From assembly GCA_047947185.1 (NCBI GenBank), contig CP170502.1, positions 310,001-374,000 of the forward strand: DNA of 64,000 bases, given 5' to 3'. The translations under genes were made by a program, and so were the position numbers. Below, in pieces: positions 42,957 through 50,509 of this stretch. The DNA is from JANQJA01 sp047947185 (GTDB taxonomy: Bacteria; Pseudomonadota; Gammaproteobacteria; Pseudomonadales; Azotimanducaceae). Position 1 is the first letter of the stretch; each line of letters starts with the position of its first letter. The notes under the pieces were generated by a model, which saw nothing but the letters and a program-made list of their open reading frames with translations, was not told the origin of the DNA and did not search any database.

Positions 42957-42989
42957 CCTACTTTAGCGAAAGCTGGGTAGGTTTTTTTT
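42957..42989 (+). terminator. riboswitch-controlled attenuator before metA
   Basis: CCTACTTTAGC (42957-42967) pairs with GCTGGGTAGG (42972-42981) through a GAAA loop (one T bulged, two G-U pairs), followed by eight T (42982-42989). The 5' arm segment CTTTAGCG (42961-42968) is the exact complement of CGCTAAAG (42939-42946) in the riboswitch 3' strand. Antiterminator and terminator therefore exclude each other. Confidence 0.88.
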
Positions 42990-43036
42990 CGCCCGGGCTT
43001 TTTGCTCAGGATGTGCCGGGCGACCAGGAGAAGACG

Positions 43037-43987
43037 ATGCCAATCAACATACCCGACGGATTGCCCGCGTACAGTGTCCTGCAGCGCGAAAATATATTCT
43101 GTATGTCAACCAGCGTGGCTGAACACCAGGATATTCGCCCGCTCAAGATTCTCCTGTTGAATCTCATGCCAAAAAAAATCGAGACCGAAATTCATATTCT
43201 GCGGATGTTGTCCAACACGCCCCTGCAGGTGCGGGTTGAACTGATGCGTATCGATGACCGGCCCTCCCGCAATACACCTATCGACCACATGGAACGGTTC
43301 TACAAAACTTTTGATGAGGTCAGGGACCAGAAGTATGACGGAATGATCATTACCGGGGCGCCCCTCGGCCAGAAGCGCTTCGACGAGGTTGTGTTCTGGG
43401 ATGACCTCGTGCCAATCCTGGAATGGACCACCACCAACGTGACCTCAACCATGTTTCTTTGTTGGGCGGTACAGGCTGCCATGTTCCACCTCTACGGGAT
43501 TATGAAGCGGCAGCTGCCGAAGAAGATTTCCGGTGTCTATCGCCATCACCTGGTCAAGCCACTTTCACCGATTGTGCGCGGCTTTGATGACATATTTGAC
43601 GCGCCACACTCGAGGTACGCTGAAGTCGGCGGGGCAGACATCAACCTGGTGCCAAGCCTCGAGATTATTGCCGAGTCGGAGATTGCCGGACCTTATATCA
43701 TCGCGCGCCGGGATGGCCGGCAGCTGTTTGTCACCGGGCATTCAGAGTATGAACCGATGTGCCTGCGGGATGAATATGAGCGTGACCTGGCCGCTGGATT
43801 GCGGCCCGATGTACCGGAAAACTATTTTCCTGGCGATGACCCGGCCGCCCAGCCCATCGTCACCTGGAAAAGCCACGGCAATCTGCTGTTTGCAAACTGG
43901 CTGAACTACTACGTCTACCAGCTGACGCCCTATGATGAATCGCTGATTGGCATAGAAGTGGACGAGGCCCGTATGGTACTCGCCTGA
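43037..43987 (+). CDS. metA: homoserine O-succinyltransferase MetA
   Basis: The 316-residue MetA-family enzyme starts at ATG 43037 with an AGGAGAAG ribosome site. The acylated Cys is in F-L-C-W-A-V-Q-A, and His and Glu are in V-T-G-H-S-E-Y-E. T-G-A-P-L-G carries Gly at the position where acetyl-specific enzymes have Glu, which supports succinyl-CoA as donor. It commits homoserine to methionine synthesis. Expression is probably controlled by the SAM-II riboswitch and attenuator directly upstream; no MetJ box was noticed. Confidence 0.95.
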   Translation: MPINIPDGLPAYSVLQRENIFCMSTSVAEHQDIRPLKILLLNLMPKKIETEIHILRMLSNTPLQVRVELMRIDDRPSRNTPIDHMERFYKTFDEVRDQKYDGMIITGAPLGQKRFDEVVFWDDLVPILEWTTTNVTSTMFLCWAVQAAMFHLYGIMKRQLPKKISGVYRHHLVKPLSPIVRGFDDIFDAPHSRYAEVGGADINLVPSLEIIAESEIAGPYIIARRDGRQLFVTGHSEYEPMCLRDEYERDLAAGLRPDVPENYFPGDDPAAQPIVTWKSHGNLLFANWLNYYVYQLTPYDESLIGIEVDEARMVLA

Positions 43988-44004
43988 CGGTAAACCGTCA
44001 GGCG
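43981..44004. other. perfect hairpin spanning both stop codons of metA and the convergent SDR
   Basis: CGCCTGACGG (43981-43990), a TAAA loop and CCGTCAGGCG (43995-44004) form a perfect 10-bp stem. It includes the metA TGA and the stop of the minus-strand SDR gene. No T-run follows on either side, so it may act as a mRNA 3'-end stabiliser or a weak bidirectional terminator. Confidence 0.6.
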
Positions 44005-44816
44005 ATCAGTTCAGCCGGCGTGAGGTCATAGTCTTTCAGCATGTCGGCCGCGTAGGTGATCTTGCCTGTTATCTCCCGGGCATCACCATGAGAGAGCCGC
44101 AGGCAAGCTTCAGCCATGTGTTCAACGGGCGTAATCCTTTCTTCCGGCGTATCTTCCGTAACCAGCTTGTGATGGAGTACGCCGGGTGTTGCGACCAGAC
44201 CCGGAGAGATCACGTTGACACCAATACCGTCATTGTAGACTTCACTGGCAAGGCCGGTGGTAAAACGTTCCAGCGCCGCTTTGCACATGCCGTAGACAGT
44301 GCCACCACGACCACCCGCTGCCTTGTTGGGGTGTAACGCTGCGTGTGATGAAATGTTCAGAATCCAGCCCGACTTCTGTGCTTTCATGTGAGGCAACACC
44401 AGTTGGGACAGGTGGAAAGGTGCATATACCTGTACCTCAATCATGAGCCTGAAGTGTTTTTCCTTGAAGGTCTCCACCGGAACAAAGTAGGTCACTGCCG
44501 CGTTGTTACACAGGATGTCTACCGGTCCGAATGTTGCCTCGGTTTCCTTGACCAGGTTTTCCCGGTGCTCCGCCAGCGCAAGATCACACCGGACTGCGTG
44601 GGCCTCCCCGCCGGCATCGCGAATCTTCTTTACCACGCTATTGATGCTGCCAGAGAGAATGTGATCCCCCTCCTCCACGGTGCGGGCCGACACAATGACC
44701 TTCGCGCCTTCCATGGCGTAGCGAAGTGCGATGGCCTCTCCTATACCCCGGCTTGCCCCGGTAACAACGGCCACCTTGCCTGCCAGCAGGCCATTTTTGT
44801 TGATTGTTGCACCCAT
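43998..44816 (-). CDS. short-chain dehydrogenase/reductase
   Basis: The 272-residue SDR has the T-G-A-S-R-G-I-G cofactor motif, N-N-A, Ser in I-L-N-I-S-S-H-A-A and Y-G-M-C-K. Ser-Ala-Arg-Thr (S-A-R-T-V-E) after beta-2 suggests NADP(H) preference. It is 18 bases downstream of an acyl-CoA dehydrogenase gene, so a role in acyl-CoA or isoprenoid-type catabolism is plausible. The substrate is unknown. Confidence 0.9.
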   Translation of the reverse strand: MGATINKNGLLAGKVAVVTGASRGIGEAIALRYAMEGAKVIVSARTVEEGDHILSGSINSVVKKIRDAGGEAHAVRCDLALAEHRENLVKETEATFGPVDILCNNAAVTYFVPVETFKEKHFRLMIEVQVYAPFHLSQLVLPHMKAQKSGWILNISSHAALHPNKAAGGRGGTVYGMCKAALERFTTGLASEVYNDGIGVNVISPGLVATPGVLHHKLVTEDTPEERITPVEHMAEACLRLSHGDAREITGKITYAADMLKDYDLTPAELIA

Positions 44817-44834
44817 CTGGTTTTCTCCCTTTTG

Positions 44835-46085
44835 TCAGATGCCAAAATCCCAGGACATACCGTCATGGTAGTGCTTAAGGACGTTCTTCGCGATAAGGAT
44901 CTTGTGCACCTCATCGGGGCCGTCAGCCAGCCTGAGTGTGCGGGCACCAAGATACATACCGGCTAGCGGTGTGTCACCCGAGACCCCTTTGGCACCAAAA
45001 ACCTGGATAGCGCGGTCAACGACACGGTGGTATGCCGCGGGTACAAACACCTTGATTGATGAAATTTCGGTACGGGCATCTGCGCCGGACTCCATGATCT
45101 CCGCGCAATGAATTGTCATGAGGCGAGCCGCCTGGATATCCATATAAGATTCGGCAATGAACCCCTGGATAAACTGCTTTGACTCAAGCTTGCCACCATG
45201 TACCTGGCGTTCTATAGCCCGTTTTACCATCAGGTCAAAAGCCCGCCACATATGTCCAATGCTGTTCATGCAGTGGTATACCCGGCCAGCCCCCAGTCGT
45301 TCCTGGGCCGCCGCGTGCCCTTGCCCCTCGCTGCCCAGCATGTTCTCGTGGGGTACGCGTACATCCTTGTAGAGAATTTCACAGTGGTGACCACCCGTAT
45401 GCCCCCAGACCGGCACGCTGCGGACAATCTCGAACCCGGGTGAATCCGTTGGCACAATAAACTGGGACATTTTCTCGTTGGTGCCACCCTTGCCATCGGG
45501 TTCTTCGGTGCGTGCCATGACCAGCGCCCAGTCAGCCCGCACAGCATTGGAAGTAAACCACTTGTGGCCATTGATGACCCATTCGTCACCATCGCGAACA
45601 GCCCGGGTCTGGATAGAACGGGGGTCCGAGCCGGCATTATCAGGTTCTGTCATAGAGAAGCAGGACTGGGTTTCACCTGCAACCAGGGGTTCCAGCCATT
45701 TCTTCTTCTGCTCGGGGGTACCGTACTTGACCAGGACCTTCTGGTTGCCAGAGTTGGGTGCGACAACACCAAACATGGGTGCGGCGGGGCCACTCCAGGC
45801 CAGAATCTCGTTCATGTAGGCGTGGGCCAGAAAGCCCATGTTTGATCCGCCATATTCCTCCGGCAGGTGAGGTGCCCAGAGCCCGCGTTCCTTGACCTCA
45901 CCCACAATATTGTTCCAGACCTTCTGCGCCTCTTCATTGCCATTCCAGCGCTGGGCCAACAGGTGTTCGTTGGGGATGATCTTTTTGCCCACAATCTCGG
46001 CTGTATCAAGCCGAACCTGGTTGACCTCATCGGAGAGGTTTGGAATCGGTTGAACGGTAAGAATACTATCCGGATTAAATGCCAT
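44835..46085 (-). CDS. acyl-CoA dehydrogenase family protein
   Basis: The 416-residue protein starts at ATG 46085. It has the FAD-site motif C-F-S-M-T-E-P-D-N-A-G-S-D, V-I-N-G-H-K-W-F-T-S-N-A and a C-terminal V-F-G-A-K-G-V-S-G-D-T-P-L. At the position of the YEGTSQIQ catalytic loop it reads R-L-A-D-G-P-D-E-V-H, the FadE/ACAD10-11-like form in which Asp can be the base. It likely acts on bulky or unusual acyl-CoAs. It is the promoter-proximal gene of a two-gene unit with the SDR. Confidence 0.92.
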   Translation of the reverse strand: MAFNPDSILTVQPIPNLSDEVNQVRLDTAEIVGKKIIPNEHLLAQRWNGNEEAQKVWNNIVGEVKERGLWAPHLPEEYGGSNMGFLAHAYMNEILAWSGPAAPMFGVVAPNSGNQKVLVKYGTPEQKKKWLEPLVAGETQSCFSMTEPDNAGSDPRSIQTRAVRDGDEWVINGHKWFTSNAVRADWALVMARTEEPDGKGGTNEKMSQFIVPTDSPGFEIVRSVPVWGHTGGHHCEILYKDVRVPHENMLGSEGQGHAAAQERLGAGRVYHCMNSIGHMWRAFDLMVKRAIERQVHGGKLESKQFIQGFIAESYMDIQAARLMTIHCAEIMESGADARTEISSIKVFVPAAYHRVVDRAIQVFGAKGVSGDTPLAGMYLGARTLRLADGPDEVHKILIAKNVLKHYHDGMSWDFGI

Positions 46086-46116
46086 GCCATTTCCCTCTTG
46101 ATTCAGACAGGCATCG

Positions 46117-46144
46117 AATATAACAGCCACTCCAGGAAGTGCAA
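46117..46144 (-). promoter_or_regulatory. probable promoter of the acyl-CoA dehydrogenase-SDR unit
   Basis: On the minus strand TTGCAC (46144-46139) and TATATT (46122-46117) are separated by 16 bases, about 32 bases upstream of the ATG. An AGAGGGAAATGGC ribosome site follows. Confidence 0.45.
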
Positions 46145-46227
46145 AGTGGCCAAAACCACAGGAATCCGCCCCTGTCTTCCGCTAGACTGGTGCTTTCGTG
46201 TGTCCCACGGGGATTGCCGGGCAAAAA

Positions 46228-47412
46228 ATGGCGTTAGAAGAAGAAACAGAAGAAAAGTCCTATGTGCTGAACCCCTGGACGCTGCATTACCTCGACCACA
46301 CGCTTGAGCAGGAGTACACATCCAGTGACGCCACGCGGCTGGGCGCACGACTCTTGCCACTGATTTTCCTGGTTGTGCCTTTCCTGCTGTTGTTTGCCCT
46401 GCTGGAGCTGGTCGGGGTGGTTGGCAGCCTTGTCAGGTGGCCGGGTATTTTGTGCCTGGTGCTGGTGCTGGTGATACTTGCTGTAACTGTGAACCGGGCG
46501 CCGCGCCTGGCTGAACCAGGACTGGTTCTGGCGCTGGTGGTTGCGACCGTCATACCGCTTGCACACATTCACTCTGATGCGGACCTGGCACCGTTCCTGC
46601 CCGGCTTGTGTATTGTGATACTGCTCACCCAGTTTGTCGGGCTCAAGTTCCTGCATGGTGTTGTGGCCTCACTGTCTCTCCTGCTCCTGGTGACCCTGGC
46701 CCTTCTCAGTACTGACGTTCAGTTGAGCCAGCTGGCAGATGCCATGCTGTTCCTCATTCCGGGGCTGCTGGTTGCAGGGGTTGCCGGTTATGCCAGCGAC
46801 AAGCAGAAGCGCGAGTTGTTTGCACATCTCAAACGGATCGATGCCGAACGCAGCGCCCACGAGCAGATGGCACTGCATGACCCCTTGACGGGTCTGCCCA
46901 ATCGAAACCTGCTCCGTGAGCGGATGGCGCAGTCAGTCGCCCGCGCCCGGCGTTCCCACGGACGCTTTGCGGTTCTGTTTGTTGACCTGGATGATTTCAA
47001 ATCGGTTAATGACAGCTACGGCCACGCCGTGGGCGACAGGGTGCTCAAGGAGATTGCCGGAAATCTGCTGCTGCAGGTCCGTGGTGAGGATACCGTTGCG
47101 CGCCTGGGTGGGGACGAGTTTGTGGTGCTCTCGGAACAGGTGCAGGATACCGGGAGTGCGCGGATTGCTGCAGAGAGGATTGCCGCGGCCGTAGCAAAAC
47201 CGATTGTCATCAGTGCCGGCAAACGGGCTGACACCATCCATGTCACCGTCACCGCCAGTATTGGCATTGCGTTGTGTCCCAACGACGGGGATTCGCTGGA
47301 AAAACTCATCAATCGTGCCGACGAGGCGATGTACCATGCCAAGCGCGACGGCAAAGACACGACCCGTTTTTTTGAGCCGGGGAGCAGAGTCGCGGGCAAC
47401 AGCGATTCGTGA
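46228..47412 (+). CDS. membrane diguanylate cyclase (GGDEF)
   Basis: The 394-residue protein starts at ATG 46228. Five or six N-terminal membrane helices (about residues 40-195) precede a short coiled coil and a GGDEF domain (about 225-385). The active site G-G-D-E-F is intact and the inhibitory site R-G-E-D lies five residues before it. It should therefore make c-di-GMP and be subject to product inhibition. There is no EAL or known sensor domain, so the helices are the sensor. The AEC transporter overlaps its 3' end (GTGA). Confidence 0.93.
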   Translation: MALEEETEEKSYVLNPWTLHYLDHTLEQEYTSSDATRLGARLLPLIFLVVPFLLLFALLELVGVVGSLVRWPGILCLVLVLVILAVTVNRAPRLAEPGLVLALVVATVIPLAHIHSDADLAPFLPGLCIVILLTQFVGLKFLHGVVASLSLLLLVTLALLSTDVQLSQLADAMLFLIPGLLVAGVAGYASDKQKRELFAHLKRIDAERSAHEQMALHDPLTGLPNRNLLRERMAQSVARARRSHGRFAVLFVDLDDFKSVNDSYGHAVGDRVLKEIAGNLLLQVRGEDTVARLGGDEFVVLSEQVQDTGSARIAAERIAAAVAKPIVISAGKRADTIHVTVTASIGIALCPNDGDSLEKLINRADEAMYHAKRDGKDTTRFFEPGSRVAGNSDS

Positions 47413-48332
47413 CCCTCATTTCTGACATTATCCTGCCGGTATTTGGTCTGGTTGTGTTCGGGTTTGTTGCCGGCAGAGCGGGCTGGATCAAGCCTGCTGC
47501 TATCGAGGGCCTGTCGGCGTTTGTCTTTACCTTTGCTATCCCGGTGATGCTGTTCCGGGCCGTTGCCACGGCGGAGCTTCCGTCCCATGTCCCGTTAGCA
47601 TTCCTGCTGGCCTACTACGGATCAACGCTGGTGCTTTTTCTGGCAGCACTTGCGCTTGGCCGGCAACTGAAGCTGACCATGCTTGGCGCCAGTGTGTTTG
47701 CCATGAGTGCTACCTACAGCAATGTCGTGTTGCTGGGAATTCCGCTGGTGGTTGCGACGCTTGGCGCAGAGGGAACGGTGCCACTTTTTATTATCGTCTC
47801 TACCCATGCAGCCATCATGTTTGTGATGACCACCCTGTTCGCCGAGCTCCGCTCGGGCAGCCTCGCGTCTTTGCCACTGCAGACGGTCAAGGTTCTGGCC
47901 CGCAACATGATTGTTGTCGGTCTGCTCGCCGGGCTCACCCTGAACCTGGCTGGCCTGAGCTTGCCAGCCACGCTCGACAATATGGCGGCTTATCTCGGCA
48001 GTGCTGCCCTGCCCTGTGCCGTGTTTTCCATGGGTGCATCGATCAGCCTGTACCGCATTACAGGTGACCTGACCCGGATCAGCCTTGCCGTGATGCTGAA
48101 AAACGGCGTTCATCCGCTGCTGGTCTGGTTGGTTTGCGATCCGCTGCTGGAGCTGCCCCGGGCCTGGACCGCGGTTGCGGTCGTTCTGGCGGCCTGCCCC
48201 AGCGGAATTAACGCTTATCTGTTTGCCAATCGGTACCAGGCCGGGGTTGCTGCAACCGCGTCTGTTGTTGTTATGTCAACCCTGCTGTCCATACCACTCA
48301 TGAGTCTTCTCCTCCTACTGCTTTTTCGTTAG
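47409..48332 (+). CDS. AEC (auxin efflux carrier) family transporter
   Basis: The 307-residue membrane protein begins at GTG 47409, overlapping the GGDEF gene stop. About ten hydrophobic helices and the P-A-A-I-E-G-L-S-A-F-V-F-T-F-A-I-P-V and A-T-Y-S-N-V-V-L-L-G-I-P motifs match the AEC family of bacterial malonate, malate and related carriers. Substrate and direction are unknown. Coupling to a diguanylate cyclase may be incidental. Confidence 0.88.
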   Translation: MTLISDIILPVFGLVVFGFVAGRAGWIKPAAIEGLSAFVFTFAIPVMLFRAVATAELPSHVPLAFLLAYYGSTLVLFLAALALGRQLKLTMLGASVFAMSATYSNVVLLGIPLVVATLGAEGTVPLFIIVSTHAAIMFVMTTLFAELRSGSLASLPLQTVKVLARNMIVVGLLAGLTLNLAGLSLPATLDNMAAYLGSAALPCAVFSMGASISLYRITGDLTRISLAVMLKNGVHPLLVWLVCDPLLELPRAWTAVAVVLAACPSGINAYLFANRYQAGVAATASVVVMSTLLSIPLMSLLLLLLFR

Positions 48333-48353
48333 CGCCGGGGTTAGCCAGAACAA

Positions 48354-48371
48354 TGTAGGTCTTTGCCTACA
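48354..48371. repeat. short inverted repeat upstream of the acyltransferase-exporter operon
   Basis: TGTAGG (48354-48359) and CCTACA (48366-48371) flank a six-base spacer in the 126-base gap between the AEC gene and the acyltransferase. It could be a weak hairpin or an operator half-site pair. No T-run follows. Confidence 0.4.
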
Positions 48372-48458
48372 GGATGTTGCGACATGACGCACAGCGCGCA
48401 GCGGCAATGTCGCCTCACCTGAGCTATCTGTCCTTCGGCAACATGGACGAACCAGGGC

Positions 48459-49274
48459 GTGAAACAGTCTGTTTGCATGGGACCGATTGTCAAACCAAAC
48501 GATTCTCCGTATCTGTGTCAACTCACGGGTATCATTGGCACCCTTCTGCACGAGCCTGACCGATGTGCGCGGCAGATTGCTATGGAAAACCTGCAGCAGC
48601 GACGTCAGGCCCAACTGGCGTGGCAAACTCTTGCGGCAGCCAACCAGGCGACGGCGGTCCAACTGGCGGAGACACTGCAAACGCGTGGCCTCGCTGACGT
48701 TGCTGCATACATCAACCGTTCGTCCCGAGGTGTGGTTGTCACCACACTCCACGGCGGTGACTATCTGTTGGCCCTGCTCCGGCTTCGTCTTGCCCTTGGC
48801 AACCGGCGCAGGATTCTTGTTGTCCGCAAAAAAGCGCCCTCGAAACTTGAGAAGGCAGTGTTTGACCGCATTGGTCAGGGCACCGATCTTGAGGTGGTCA
48901 GGCATGAGGAGAAGCGTGCTATCCGACTCGTCAGGGCACTGCGCCAGGGTCATCTGGTTGTTGCCCTCTTTGATCTGCCGGCTTCTTATGGACCAACAGC
49001 GGAAGTCAGCCTGCTGGGACAGTCCATGCATCTCGTTCGCGGCCCGGCTGAACTTGCGGTACTTGGCGAGGCGGATATTATCCCTATGGTTGCCTGGCGA
49101 AACGGACCCCTGCCGCACATGGCCTGTTTGCCGCCCCTTCGACCGGCGGCGGTGGAGACGGCCTGTCGACAGCTGGCAGAGATTGCGACAGGTTATATCC
49201 TTGCGCAGCCGGCGCAGTGGCAACACTGGTTTCACATCCCCGAGATGCTTGCGCCTCCAGGAAAGTGGTCATGA
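48459..49274 (+). CDS. LpxL/HtrB-like lysophospholipid acyltransferase family protein
   Basis: The 271-residue protein starts at GTG 48459 (ATG 48477 is the alternative; an in-frame stop at 48420 excludes anything longer). The fold pattern follows LpxL: E-P-D-R-C-A-R-Q-I-A-M-E-N-L, T-T-L-H-G-G-D-Y-L-L, L-V-V-A-L-F-D-L-P-A and R-G-P-A-E-L-A-V-L-G. His98 is kept, but the Glu/Asp expected five residues later is Leu; Asp101 is nearby. There is no N-terminal membrane helix. Its stop overlaps the HlyD gene start, linking it to a peptide exporter, so it may acylate an exported peptide. This is inference. Confidence 0.75.
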   Translation: MKQSVCMGPIVKPNDSPYLCQLTGIIGTLLHEPDRCARQIAMENLQQRRQAQLAWQTLAAANQATAVQLAETLQTRGLADVAAYINRSSRGVVVTTLHGGDYLLALLRLRLALGNRRRILVVRKKAPSKLEKAVFDRIGQGTDLEVVRHEEKRAIRLVRALRQGHLVVALFDLPASYGPTAEVSLLGQSMHLVRGPAELAVLGEADIIPMVAWRNGPLPHMACLPPLRPAAVETACRQLAEIATGYILAQPAQWQHWFHIPEMLAPPGKWS

Positions 49275-50509
49275 ACGCGCTGTTTCTGGAACAGGCTGCG
49301 AACTATCGCGCCTCTCGTTTCGATGGCCGTCCGCGAATTGTCAGTCCGCCAGGCCTCGGTCTTGTGTGTGGCGGGTTGGTGGCCACACTCGGGATTGCGC
49401 TGTTTTTCCTGTTTACCGGCGAGTATGCCCGCAAGACAACGGTCTTCGGGGTGCTGGAGGCCGAAGATGCGGTCAAACGCGTTTATGCCGCCAGATCAGG
49501 CACCGTTCAGGACCTGATGGTTGTGCCAGGTCAACGGGTGACAGCAGGCACCGTGCTGGTGCGGTTTACCGCCGCCGCCAGCGTTGATCCGGCGGAGAAA
49601 GCCCAGGCTGTTGCGGGGTTTGAAGCCCAGCTTGAGGTACTGGAAACCCAGCGTGGCCAGCTCGCTATCCAGCGTGACAACAGCCTGTTGCGGATTGCAT
49701 CTGAAGTCGCGACGCTGGAAGAGAAACGGCATCGTCACAGCACGGTGATTGCACTGCAGGAGAATCGACTGGCAGAACTGCAACAGATCCAGGAGTCCGC
49801 TCGCCCCCTGTTTGCCGCTGGGCAACTTTCACGTATCGAATGGGGTCGCTTCAGTGACGCCGTCCTCAGTGCCCGGCAACAGCATGCAGAGCTGCTGGCT
49901 GTACAGGCCAGCCTGAACGAACAACTGACCCAACTGGAAATCAGGGCAAGAGATGCCAACGCCAGCTTCAATCGCCAGATTGCAGTGCTGGCCCAGCAGT
50001 CCCTTGAATTGAAACAGCGGCGCCATCACCTCCTGGCGGAGGAGCATTTTGCGGTCGCGGCACCGGTCAGCGGCACGGTTTCGGCAGTGCTGGTACAGCC
50101 AGGACAACAGGTGCTGGCCAGCGAATCTGTTTTGACGGTGGTGCCCGACGGGACAAGGCTCTACGCACGATTGCGGATTCCTTCCAGAGCGGTTGGTTTC
50201 CTGGCGCCCGGCCAGAACGTTAACCTGCTGTACGACGCTTTTCCCCATCAACAGTTTGGCAGCTTTCCCGCCACTCTCATCAACATATCGGACCACGCCA
50301 TGCTGCCACGCGAAGAGCTGGGCATTCGCGTACCGGAACCTTTTTTCCTGGCGCGAGCCAGGCTCTCCAGCCAGTTTGTTGTTGCCTACGGGGAACAGAT
50401 TCCGCTCAAGAGCGGCATGGCCCTGAAAGCTGATGTGATACTGGACAGGCGCACCCTGATGGCATGGCTGCTGGAGCCGCTCCTGATCATGAAGGGGCGG
50501 ACAGGTTAA
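49271..50509 (+). CDS. CvaA/HlyD-type membrane fusion protein
   Basis: The 412-residue protein starts at ATG 49271. It has a short cytoplasmic N-terminus, one membrane helix (about residues 28-48) and the family motif G-E-Y-A-R-K-T-T-V-F-G-V-L. A biotinyl-lipoyl half (V-Y-A-A-R-S-G-T-V), a long coiled coil (about 110-230) and the second lipoyl half (V-A-A-P-V-S-G-T-V) follow. It would bridge the ABC exporter to an outer-membrane TolC in type I secretion. Start and stop both overlap the neighbouring genes. Confidence 0.92.
   Translation: MNALFLEQAANYRASRFDGRPRIVSPPGLGLVCGGLVATLGIALFFLFTGEYARKTTVFGVLEAEDAVKRVYAARSGTVQDLMVVPGQRVTAGTVLVRFTAAASVDPAEKAQAVAGFEAQLEVLETQRGQLAIQRDNSLLRIASEVATLEEKRHRHSTVIALQENRLAELQQIQESARPLFAAGQLSRIEWGRFSDAVLSARQQHAELLAVQASLNEQLTQLEIRARDANASFNRQIAVLAQQSLELKQRRHHLLAEEHFAVAAPVSGTVSAVLVQPGQQVLASESVLTVVPDGTRLYARLRIPSRAVGFLAPGQNVNLLYDAFPHQQFGSFPATLINISDHAMLPREELGIRVPEPFFLARARLSSQFVVAYGEQIPLKSGMALKADVILDRRTLMAWLLEPLLIMKGRTG

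Noticed and set aside
48374..48559. 61-codon plus-strand ORF just before the acyltransferase, considered as the missing export precursor
   Set aside because: It has no double-glycine leader, its AGG lies directly against the ATG, and about 100 bases overlap the acyltransferase N-terminus, whose sequence (R-C-A-R-Q-I-A-M-E-N-L) fits the LpxL family.
48315..49235. 306-codon minus-strand ORF
   Set aside because: It lies opposite the acyltransferase gene, has basic low-complexity composition and no recognisable domain. It is the antisense shadow of the real gene.
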